Assembly: GCA_002440975.1 (NCBI GenBank)
Contig: DJWN01000129.1
Location: 1-7,179 of the forward strand
From: Bacteroidales bacterium UBA6229
GTDB lineage: Bacteria > Bacteroidota > Bacteroidia > Bacteroidales > F082
DNA length: 7,179 bases
Direction of reading: 5' to 3'
Shown: one piece after another, positions 1-6,754 of the stretch
Position numbering within the stretch: position 1 is the first letter of the stretch
Layout: each line of letters opens with the position of its first letter
Translations under genes and position numbers: made by a program
Notes under the pieces: generated by a model
What the model was told of the DNA's origin: nothing
What the model saw: only the letters and a program-made list of their open reading frames with translations
Database searches by the model: none

Positions 1-236
1 GCGAGAGCGGGATTTAGTTCAACAATGTATATAAAACATTTGACATTCATTGGTTTCGACCGTTTCACCTCGTATCAAAAGCACTTGTAAATTTAAAGGA
101 AAGCACTTCAAAATGCCCAACCCCTCAAACACCCCTTCCATCCAAAAATCAACAATCACCACCTAATCTAATGATATTAGCACCCTAAGCGAACAAAGAC
201 AATTGCAGCCTCCTATCTGTTTACACAGCTTTAAGC
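1..236. other. Left-edge region with no supportable gene
   Basis: No convincing gene is seen. Two short open stretches run off the left edge. On the plus strand, frame 1 is open from position 1 to a TAA at 88-90 and could be the last 29 codons of an upstream gene. On the minus strand, an ATG at 50-48 opens a frame to the edge (begins MNVKCFIYIVELNPAL), which could be the first codons of a gene divergent from meaB. Neither is long enough to identify, and at most one can be real. The rest is C/A-rich on the plus strand (about 110-165). It also holds a 9-base direct repeat, AAAGCACTT, at 78-86 and 100-108, and a small inverted repeat, CTAAT-gat-ATTAG, at 168-180. Confidence 0.4.
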
Positions 237-244
237 TAACTTTG
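217..244 (+). promoter_or_regulatory. Putative Bacteroidota-type promoter of meaB
   Basis: TAACTTTG at 237-244 is an exact match to the -7 consensus TAnnTTTG known from Bacteroides and Flavobacterium primary-sigma promoters. The -33 element is weak: CTG at 217-219, 17 bases upstream, instead of TTG. Transcription would start near 249-251, leaving a leader of about 13-15 bases before the ATG at 264. The assignment rests on consensus and position only. Confidence 0.5.
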
Positions 245-263
245 TAGCCAGAAAATTTGCTCT

Positions 264-1361
264 ATGAAAGATCAAAAACCCACCAAAGAAAGTGCCTTAA
301 AGGTAAATGCCGGCATAGAACAACCCGCATCACTTAATAATGCTGCTATTGAAAGGCTGAAAAACCGCAAGCAGCAGTTACTTCCGTTACAGATTTACAT
401 CGATGGGATCTTAAGTGGAGATATGGTCTTGCTTAGCAAAGCCATTACACTGATTGAAAGTAATCTACAAGCACATCAGGAAATAGCCCAACAAATTATC
501 GCTGCATGTCTTCCGCATTCGGGTAAGGCACTTCGATTGGGTATTACCGGTGTACCAGGTGCCGGAAAAAGCACTTTTATTGAAGCACTAGGGGTATTGC
601 TTTGCGAACAAAACCAAAAAGTTGCCGTGCTGGCCATTGACCCCAGCAGCCAGCGATCAAAAGGAAGCATACTGGGCGACAAAACCCGCATGGAGCAACT
701 TTCGGCACACCCAAATGCCTACATCAGGCCTTCTGCTTCTTCGGGCACGCTGGGTGGTGTGGCTCGTAAAACCCGCGAAACCATCATCCTTTGTGAAGCT
801 GCCGGCTTCGATAATATCTTTGTTGAGACTGTTGGCGTTGGTCAATCTGAGACTGCCGTGCACAGCATGGTGGATTTTTTCCTGCTCATCCTGATCAGTG
901 GTGCAGGCGACGAACTACAAGGCATCAAAAAAGGCATCATGGAAATGGCTGATGGTATTGTAGTGAACAAAGCTGATGGCGACAATATTGCCAGAGCTAA
1001 CAGGGCCAAAGCCGAATGCGAAAGTGCCTTACATCTTTTCCCGCCTTCCGAATCAGGGGTGGAACCCAAGGTGCTCACCTGTTCTTCAACACAACAAACA
1101 GGTATTGCTGAGGTATGGAAAATGATAACCAGCCATATCCAAACCATCAAAACCAACGGCTATCTGTTGCACAAACGTACGCAACAGGACGTACAACTGA
1201 TGTACGACACGATAGATGAAGCACTTAAACGCAGGTTTTATGAAAATTCTGACCTCCATAAACAGCTTCCTGAGATGGAAAAGGCCGTAAAACAACAAAG
1301 GCTTACAGCTTATGTGGCTGCACAACAATTGTTGAATGAATATTTCAAGCAGATAGAGTAA
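264..1361 (+). CDS. meaB: Methylmalonyl-CoA mutase-associated GTPase MeaB (ArgK/MMAA family)
   Basis: This is a cytoplasmic P-loop GTPase of the G3E/SIMIBI class. In characterised members it gates delivery of adenosylcobalamin to methylmalonyl-CoA mutase and protects or rescues that enzyme (human MMAA is the counterpart). In the 365-residue product I see Walker A GVPGAGKST at 96-104, the AIDPSS segment at 124-129, ETVGVGQSE (switch/Walker B region) at 188-196, the SGAGDELQG segment at 212-220, and NKAD, the guanine-specificity motif, at 235-238. The C-terminal helices from about 300 fit the family's dimerisation arm. The length is normal or slightly long because of about 35 polar residues at the N-terminus. 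The ATG at 264 is supported by a promoter-like box 20 bases upstream. No mutase subunit gene is in the window, so the partner must be elsewhere. The gene ends 4 bases from the convergent lptD stop. The family assignment is firm; the exact partner is inferred. Confidence 0.96.
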   Translation: MKDQKPTKESALKVNAGIEQPASLNNAAIERLKNRKQQLLPLQIYIDGILSGDMVLLSKAITLIESNLQAHQEIAQQIIAACLPHSGKALRLGITGVPGAGKSTFIEALGVLLCEQNQKVAVLAIDPSSQRSKGSILGDKTRMEQLSAHPNAYIRPSASSGTLGGVARKTRETIILCEAAGFDNIFVETVGVGQSETAVHSMVDFFLLILISGAGDELQGIKKGIMEMADGIVVNKADGDNIARANRAKAECESALHLFPPSESGVEPKVLTCSSTQQTGIAEVWKMITSHIQTIKTNGYLLHKRTQQDVQLMYDTIDEALKRRFYENSDLHKQLPEMEKAVKQQRLTAYVAAQQLLNEYFKQIE

Positions 1362-1365
1362 TTTG

Positions 1366-4203
1366 CTAAATATCCCTGAAGTCTTTTTTCTTGTTGAGTT
1401 TGAGATCCTGCAGCACCGAAGCTTTTACGTTGATAGAGAAGTTCCAGCTTTTGCGCATTCCTAGTGGTATCCAGCTAAAACGCATTTCCCAGCAATGCAG
1501 ATCGCGGTAGATGTTTATCGAGGTATAAGAAAGATCGTTCGCATCAAAGTCCCATCCTGTTCTGAAGGTGAACTTCCACTTGGGAGTAATATTTACCTCA
1601 CCTGAAACGCCCAGGTTTTGTACGATCTTTTTTTCATCTGATCTCACAAAATCAAGATAGCTCAAGCGATTGGTATAGCGGAGCGTATAATTGAGCGAAA
1701 GCGACCAGGGAACCGTCCAGTCGATGTAGTCATCCGGATTTCGGTTGATCTCGGCCAGTTCTTCTTCGCTGCCAAAAGGCGAATCTCTCAGCAAATCGTC
1801 TTTCGGTTCTGTGGTGGCGGCTGCACCTTTATTTTTGTCTTTGGCAAAATCCTGCTGTCGCAGATTCCAGTTCAAACTAAAGTTCCAGCTGGATTGGGTT
1901 TTTCGCAACAGACGTTTATTTTCATCCCATTCAAAACGGTTGATCTGTCGGCCTGCCGAATCTAAAACATACGGATCCCAGCTACTGCTGTACTGTATAT
2001 TCAGGTTTTTGAACAGCTTGGTTCGGCCACTTAAGGTGATGTAGGAAAAATTAAGTGAATCGCGCGCCAAATCATAGCTCCCCCTAACAGAAAGTTCCTC
2101 GATAAGCACCACTTTTTTCATTCCGGTGATCGTATCTTTTCGCGAAGGCACTTTGATTTCGAGGTTATTACTAAAACCAAAGCTAATCTGCCCCGATTTA
2201 TCCTTGGGTGGTGAGCCATAGATGGCACCGTCGTATTTAGAGTAAAGCTGCTCCTCTCCTTCACCGTTGATATAGCTGTCGTAATAACCCCAATACGGAT
2301 CACTAAAAGCAGGTGTATAGGTAAAGCCAATTTGTGGCGTTATTACATGTCGGATAGCCCGGATGGGGCCTTTCTTAAAACTTACCATACCGTATAGCTT
2401 GGTGGTGAGGCTGGTAGAGAGATTGAAATCAACCACATTATTAAACCCCTTGATAGTATCAGTTTTCAAATAACCTACAATGGTATCGTTGTCCCTAAAC
2501 AAGGTGTCGTTGCTCCAGCTCCTTTTTTTATAATCAAAATACATCCGGTCGGTTATCCTTACTGAATTGGTCAGGGTGAAATATTTAAACACCTTGAGCG
2601 GTAAATTCAAAGGTAAAATATGCTGAATACCATTTTGCATCTTCGAGAGGGCATCAGATTGAAAGATCATACTATCGGGCAGGCTAAGGCTGTTGCGTGC
2701 ATTCATATTGTAGCTGATATTCAGCTCTTCGTACCATTTGCTACGTCCTACGGGATTTTCACGTTTCAATGGATAGAGTCTGTTGACCGAAAAAGTCATT
2801 TCCGGAAGGGTAACATCCACCATTTTAGTCTTGGTGTTCTGCCGGTGACTTGCATTCAAAGTCAGGAAATATTTGTTGTCCCAATTGGTTTGGTAGGCAA
2901 TACTGGATTTGAATTCGTTGCTCAGGTAATTTTCTGTGGTTACCGGATTAAAGGTATTGAAATTGGAACTCACGATAAACACGTCAGCACTAAAACGTCC
3001 GGCAGGTCGTGCTTTGGCATCCTGCCTGTGCGTCCATCTGATTCTGAAGTCGCGGCTTTTGCGATAATCTGTAGATCCTTCGTTACCGGTGATATTGATG
3101 GCATAACTGGTATTAAACATACCATTGTATTTGTATCGTTTGGTATAGCGCATGGTTGGTTTAATCGCCCAGCTTCCACGGGTGTAGATATCACCTAATA
3201 GATTAAGATCAACATAATCGCTGATTGCCCAATAAAAACCGCCATTTTCAAAGTAGAAGCCTCTGTTTGACGATTCGCCATAGGTTGGAATCACCACGCC
3301 CGATCGCTGACCGGGATTGTTTGGAAAAAGCCCGAAAGGTACTGCTATTGGCGTTGGCACACCTTCGATGGCCAGATAAGCCGGACCTGTAACAATCTTT
3401 TTATCAGGTATTACCTTCGATTTTCGAAACTTAAACTCAAAATGCGGATGCTCTTTGTTGTTACAGGTGGTGTAGGATCCGGAGCGGATATTGATATTAT
3501 CGTTATCCATTTTCTTTACCACATTACCATGCAAAAATCCCTGCCCATCTTCAGTAAATACACTTCTTATCAAGCCACGTTTGGTATTGAAGTTATAGGT
3601 CATCTCTTTGGCTTCAAAAGTTTGGCCTGATTCCGTAAAAACAGGCGTCCCGACGAGTTTCCCTGTTGAATCAGGCACTCCACGGGCAAACACTTCATTA
3701 CGTTCAAAATTTACTTCTATATAGGCGGCTTCCAGCTTGATATCTCCATAAATCACAACAGCATCACCATAGAGGTAAACCTTCTGGTTTCGTATATCCT
3801 GAATGATAGAATCGCGTGCCGAGCGTTCCACTTTATAGTCAATGGCGGTTTTTGGTTTTGTGCTTTTTGCAGTAGTGTCGCGCTTTGCAAGGCTGTCGTT
3901 TAGCGTCATCACCGGCAATTCTGACTGATCATCCAGGCTGTCAGCATTGTAATCCAATGAGTCAGGAAAATTTAAGGTATCACGAACAAGATTCAACTTT
4001 AAGGTGTCAGGACGTTTCAAGATGCCAGCCTGAATCAGCGAATCCGGTCGCAACGTATCGGGATATACGAAAAACCCTGCATATGCGTTATTTGAAGGCA
4101 CTGCTGCTTTGGATACTGCACTCAGCGAAAAAAGCAAAAACAGCACAACAAGCAAATAGCTAAAGGCATTAGTGATAAAAGGATGTGATTTTGATACCAA
4201 CAA
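1366..4203 (-). CDS. lptD: LPS-assembly outer-membrane protein LptD (Bacteroidota type)
   Basis: LptD is the outer-membrane beta-barrel that, with a lipoprotein plug (LptE in Proteobacteria), inserts LPS into the outer leaflet. No ATG lies near the signal peptide, and the first in-frame ATG upstream (4665) is inside the amidase gene on the other strand. I therefore place the start at a TTG at 4203-4201 (a second TTG follows at 4200), giving 945 residues. The order is: a signal peptide (basic stretch, then a hydrophobic core at about 15-30); a D(S/T)L-rich linker at about 48-112; an LptA/OstA-like periplasmic domain at about 129-240; the HPHF and VPFGLFP segments leading into the barrel at about 248-295; and a long barrel of alternating aromatic/polar strands from about 300 to the end. 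There are exactly two cysteines, 247 and 904. A good promoter-like element lies upstream at 4275-4246. The family call is strong; the start codon is uncertain. Confidence 0.9.
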   Translation of the reverse strand: MLVSKSHPFITNAFSYLLVVLFLLFSLSAVSKAAVPSNNAYAGFFVYPDTLRPDSLIQAGILKRPDTLKLNLVRDTLNFPDSLDYNADSLDDQSELPVMTLNDSLAKRDTTAKSTKPKTAIDYKVERSARDSIIQDIRNQKVYLYGDAVVIYGDIKLEAAYIEVNFERNEVFARGVPDSTGKLVGTPVFTESGQTFEAKEMTYNFNTKRGLIRSVFTEDGQGFLHGNVVKKMDNDNINIRSGSYTTCNNKEHPHFEFKFRKSKVIPDKKIVTGPAYLAIEGVPTPIAVPFGLFPNNPGQRSGVVIPTYGESSNRGFYFENGGFYWAISDYVDLNLLGDIYTRGSWAIKPTMRYTKRYKYNGMFNTSYAINITGNEGSTDYRKSRDFRIRWTHRQDAKARPAGRFSADVFIVSSNFNTFNPVTTENYLSNEFKSSIAYQTNWDNKYFLTLNASHRQNTKTKMVDVTLPEMTFSVNRLYPLKRENPVGRSKWYEELNISYNMNARNSLSLPDSMIFQSDALSKMQNGIQHILPLNLPLKVFKYFTLTNSVRITDRMYFDYKKRSWSNDTLFRDNDTIVGYLKTDTIKGFNNVVDFNLSTSLTTKLYGMVSFKKGPIRAIRHVITPQIGFTYTPAFSDPYWGYYDSYINGEGEEQLYSKYDGAIYGSPPKDKSGQISFGFSNNLEIKVPSRKDTITGMKKVVLIEELSVRGSYDLARDSLNFSYITLSGRTKLFKNLNIQYSSSWDPYVLDSAGRQINRFEWDENKRLLRKTQSSWNFSLNWNLRQQDFAKDKNKGAAATTEPKDDLLRDSPFGSEEELAEINRNPDDYIDWTVPWSLSLNYTLRYTNRLSYLDFVRSDEKKIVQNLGVSGEVNITPKWKFTFRTGWDFDANDLSYTSINIYRDLHCWEMRFSWIPLGMRKSWNFSINVKASVLQDLKLNKKKDFRDI

Positions 4204-4226
4204 TGTTATGAATCTGGTTAAATTTG
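4191..4226 (+). promoter_or_regulatory. Putative promoter of the amidase gene
   Basis: TAAATTTG at 4219-4226 matches TAnnTTTG exactly. A TTTG (4190-4193) lies upstream, but the spacing from TTG to the -7 box is 25 bases, longer than the usual 17-23. Transcription would begin near 4231-4234. This makes the ATG at 4231 essentially leaderless and favours a later start such as the GTG at 4282. The box lies inside the region that the lptD transcript would copy. Confidence 0.4.
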
Positions 4227-4230
4227 CCTT

Positions 4231-5439
4231 ATGAATTACAGCTTGCAAATATACTTTCAAAAAGCGAATACCCAACGTATAGTGATTCAACGATGGACAG
4301 TTGTTTTTGTTGTGATCCTGATGTTTTTTAGCGTACCGGCAAGCACCTTGGCACAAAGGGGGAGCAAAATCCGCACAGTTGTGATTGATCCCGGACATGG
4401 AGGCAAAGACCCGGGTGCCATTGGAAGACGTTCGAAAGAAAAAGACATAGTGCTGGATGTTGCCTTGCGAACAGGGAATTATATTAAGCAATATCTGCCT
4501 GATGTACAGGTAATTTACACACGCACCAAGGATGAGTTTGTGGAATTGCATCGCCGGGCGGCCATTGCCAACCAAAACAATGCTGATGTTTTTATTTCTA
4601 TCCATTGCAATTCTGTAAAAACCACTTCCGTTTACGGTGCCGAAACCTTTGTGATGGGCGACCACCGAAGCCAGGCCAATCTGGAAGTGGCCAAGCTCGA
4701 AAATGCCGCCATCCTTTACGAAGAAAATGCCGATGACGAGTATGGCGGCTTCGATCCAAACAGCACCGCAGCATATATTGCGCTTTCGCTATACCAAAGC
4801 GAATACAAAAACCAAAGTATTTTGCTGGCCCAAAAAATCCAGGAACAGTTTACAACACGCGTTGGCCGCAAAGACCGAAGTGTGCAGCAAGCCGGATTTT
4901 TGGTGCTTTATCGTACCACTATGCCCAGTGTACTGGTTGAGCTGGGATTTATTTCCAATCAAAAAGAAGAAACATTTCTGCTGTCGGAAGAAGGAAAAGT
5001 TTATATGGCTTCGGCAATCTACAGGGCATTTAAAGAATTTAAACAGGAATATGAGCGCGAAAATACTTTGCCTCCACAACTCACAGCCGAACAACGCGCC
5101 ATCCTAACTCCGGATTTTCCACTTGAAGAACCTGCAAATACTGCTGATAACAAAATAATTACGACAACTGAACAGGTGATTTACAGGGTTCAGTTTATGA
5201 CCAGCCCAAGAGCCCTGGCTGCTACGGATCACCGGTTAAAAAATATTTCCAATCTGTACAGTTATGAACATAATGGCTTGTATAAATATACCAGTGGAGC
5301 TTTTCTTAAACTGCAGGATGCCCAAAATCATCAGGCATTGATGAAACAAAAGGGCTTTCGGGATGCCTTTGTTGCTGCCTTTTATCAGAACAAACGCATC
5401 AGCAACGAAGAGGCGTTAAAGCTAACAAACAATAGGTGA
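4231..5439 (+). CDS. N-acetylmuramoyl-L-alanine amidase (amidase_3) with SPOR-like C-terminal domain
   Basis: This is a periplasmic zinc enzyme that cleaves the amide bond between N-acetylmuramic acid and the stem peptide, typically for cell separation and wall turnover. The coordinates use the ATG at 4231 (402 residues). A GTG at 4282 would instead give a compact signal peptide and fit the predicted promoter better. The hydrophobic core is residues 23-39, with cleavage plausible after STLA (38-41). The amidase_3 domain runs from about 47 to 272: DPGHGG at 53-58 (zinc ligand His56), Glu70, ISIHCNS at 122-128 (His125), and VELGFISN at 236-243 (catalytic Glu237). All expected catalytic residues are present. 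The segment between His125 and Glu237 is long and charged (about 140-195), like the regulatory insert in some amidases of this fold, though that role is inferred. A low-complexity linker (about 275-310) leads to a roughly 70-residue SPOR-like domain (about 316-385), which would bind denuded glycan. The gene is divergent from lptD and 79 bases before the MCE gene. Confidence 0.92.
   Translation: MNYSLQIYFQKANTQRIVIQRWTVVFVVILMFFSVPASTLAQRGSKIRTVVIDPGHGGKDPGAIGRRSKEKDIVLDVALRTGNYIKQYLPDVQVIYTRTKDEFVELHRRAAIANQNNADVFISIHCNSVKTTSVYGAETFVMGDHRSQANLEVAKLENAAILYEENADDEYGGFDPNSTAAYIALSLYQSEYKNQSILLAQKIQEQFTTRVGRKDRSVQQAGFLVLYRTTMPSVLVELGFISNQKEETFLLSEEGKVYMASAIYRAFKEFKQEYERENTLPPQLTAEQRAILTPDFPLEEPANTADNKIITTTEQVIYRVQFMTSPRALAATDHRLKNISNLYSYEHNGLYKYTSGAFLKLQDAQNHQALMKQKGFRDAFVAAFYQNKRISNEEALKLTNNR
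4246..4275 (-). promoter_or_regulatory. Putative promoter of lptD
   Basis: Read on the minus strand, TTG (4275-4273) is followed by 19 bases and then TATATTTG (4253-4246), a full match to the Bacteroidota TTG-N17-23-TAnnTTTG arrangement. Transcription would start near 4240, about 37 bases before the proposed TTG start of lptD. It is the best promoter match in the window. It also argues that the open frame upstream of 4240 on this strand is not part of lptD. Confidence 0.6.
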
Positions 5440-5450
5440 CCGCCAAGCAG

Positions 5451-5477
5451 TTGATAGTTTAAAAGATTGTATCTTTG
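5451..5477 (+). promoter_or_regulatory. Putative promoter of the MCE gene
   Basis: TATCTTTG at 5470-5477 matches TAnnTTTG exactly. A TTG at 5451-5453 lies 16 bases upstream, one shorter than usual. The predicted transcription start is near 5482, about 37 bases before the GTG at 5519. It suggests that the MCE gene can be transcribed apart from the amidase, although read-through is also possible because no terminator hairpin is visible between them. Confidence 0.5.
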
Positions 5478-5496
5478 TTTACAATAATCAAAAGAA

Positions 5497-5517
5497 ATGA
5501 CCTCAAAACACCAATAA
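5497..5517 (+). other. Possible six-codon leader ORF (MTSKHQ) before the MCE gene
   Basis: An ATG at 5497 opens six codons and a TAA at 5515-5517. The stop ends one base before the GTG start of the MCE gene at 5519, in a different frame. It is the only ATG between the predicted transcription start and that GTG. It could be a chance ORF or a translationally coupled leader; the sequence alone cannot decide. Confidence 0.2.
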
Positions 5518-5518
5518 A

Positions 5519-6466
5519 GTGAAAGCAAAACGACCTTATTTAGTGGCCTTATCATTTATTTCAGCCTTGTTGTTATTTGTATGGGGCTTTAATTTTTTAA
5601 AAGGAAAAGACGTATTCAAAAAGGATCGCGTTTTTTATGCCCGTTATGCTGAGGTAAACGGATTGATAAAAGCCAATCCGGTTGTTATCAATGGTTTACG
5701 TATAGGTCAGGTAAGCGATTTGTATTTCGATCCGGCCATGAATGGTAACATCATCGTTGAGATTTCGATCAACACCGATTTTCCTGTACCATCCAACAGC
5801 GTGGCACGTATCTTCAGCTCCGACCTGATGGGATCAAAAGCTATTGATCTTCAGCTGGGTAATTCTACCGTCAAACTCCAAAGCGGCGACACTTTGATGA
5901 GCTCGATCGAAGCCAGCCTGATGGAAGAAGTAAACGCACAGGTTGCACCACTCAAAAATAAAGCCGAAGGCCTGCTTTCATCCGTTGATTCCGTTATGGT
6001 GGCCTTACAAGCCATTCTGAACGAGAATGCCAAAGAAAATATCATGAGCAGTCTGCAAAACATCAGCAATACATTTAAAAACGTTGAAAGCACTACTGCC
6101 AATATTGATTCGATGGTAGTGGAAGAACGTAACAGGATAGCCGCCATCCTCTACAATGTTGAAATGATAACTCAAAATCTGGAACACAACACCCGCGAAA
6201 TTGACCGTATCATTAATAATATTGCCAGCTTTAGCGATTCACTTGCCGTGGCTGATGTGGCCGGAAGCATCCGCGAAGCGAAAATTGCCCTGGCCGAAAT
6301 TAACCTGCTAATTGCCGGTATCAATCAGGGACAAGGCACTATGGGCAAACTCATGCAGAACGACTCGCTCTATCTTGGTCTTCAACATTCTTCTGAAGCA
6401 CTTAACAACCTACTCGAAGACATCAAAGCAAATCCAAAACGCTATGTGAAGTTTAGTTTGTTTTAG
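5519..6466 (+). CDS. MCE (MlaD-type) family protein, probable phospholipid-transport substrate-binding component
   Basis: MCE proteins form hexameric rings anchored in the inner membrane and carry lipids between inner and outer membranes, usually with an ABC transporter (MlaE permease, MlaF ATPase). The 315-residue product starts at GTG; no in-frame ATG lies close upstream. It has one transmembrane segment at about 8-24 and a single MCE domain at about 37-115, which includes VNGLIKANPVVINGLRIGQV (46-65) and DLMGSKAIDLQLG (102-114). A long helical, coiled-coil-like region spans about 140-270, followed by a GQGTMGKLMQNDSLY segment (271-285) and a C-terminal NPKRYVKFSLF, both of which I recall as typical of Bacteroidota members. 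The protein ends at that motif, where many homologues continue for a few residues. No mlaE or mlaF gene is in the window, so the cognate transporter is elsewhere. Its neighbours lptD and the amidase fit a role in outer-membrane maintenance. The family call is firm; the substrate is inferred. Confidence 0.92.
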   Translation: MKAKRPYLVALSFISALLLFVWGFNFLKGKDVFKKDRVFYARYAEVNGLIKANPVVINGLRIGQVSDLYFDPAMNGNIIVEISINTDFPVPSNSVARIFSSDLMGSKAIDLQLGNSTVKLQSGDTLMSSIEASLMEEVNAQVAPLKNKAEGLLSSVDSVMVALQAILNENAKENIMSSLQNISNTFKNVESTTANIDSMVVEERNRIAAILYNVEMITQNLEHNTREIDRIINNIASFSDSLAVADVAGSIREAKIALAEINLLIAGINQGQGTMGKLMQNDSLYLGLQHSSEALNNLLEDIKANPKRYVKFSLF

Positions 6467-6754
6467 CCAACTGATTCTGCTGAGCCTAACAACAACAAAT
6501 ATTGCCCGGAAGTGTTTTTCTTCATTTTGAGGATGAAATGACTTCTCAAATTGCAATAGTATTTTGCGAAAGCTGAAAATTTTGCAGTATTCAAAGATTT
6601 ACCAGCCAAAGCTTTAAGCACTGCAAATAGCCTGATGATCAATCAATGCTCAATCACGACTTTCAATTAAAAACTGTTAATGATATCAAAAAAAACAAAT
6701 ACGTATTAATCAATTCGTATATATTGTGAGGACAAAATCAATTGTCTTCCTGTC
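6467..6754. other. 288-base AT-rich intergenic region
   Basis: I see no coding region. A weak inverted repeat (TCATTT at 6522-6527 and AAATGA at 6536-6541, 8-base loop) has no following T-run and is a poor terminator candidate. Short direct repeats occur: ATTTTGC at 6561-6567 and 6579-6585, and TCAATCA at 6639-6645 and 6650-6656. The stretch before the following pseudogene contains TATATTGTG (about 6719-6727), which resembles a -7 box with a base missing. Confidence 0.45.

Noticed and set aside
842..1156. 104-codon minus-strand open frame inside meaB
   Set aside because: It is antisense to the MeaB GTPase motifs, and its composition is explained by the sense gene.
2620..3198. A 192-codon open frame on the plus strand inside lptD
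   Set aside because: It lies wholly antisense to the LptD barrel, has no recognisable domain and no promoter-like box. It is explained as the shadow of the minus-strand coding sequence.
4204..4665. N-terminal extension of the lptD frame to an ATG at 4665
   Set aside because: This stretch is antisense to the conserved amidase catalytic region, lies upstream of the predicted lptD promoter, and would place an internal signal peptide about 150 residues into the protein.
6522..6541. Inverted repeat after the MCE gene as an intrinsic terminator
   Set aside because: The stem is only 6 A/T-rich pairs, the loop is 8 bases and no T-run follows on either strand.
6639..6656. TCAATCA direct repeat at 11-base spacing as a repeat array
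   Set aside because: There are only two short copies in AT-rich intergenic DNA. This is compatible with chance, and no further units are seen.
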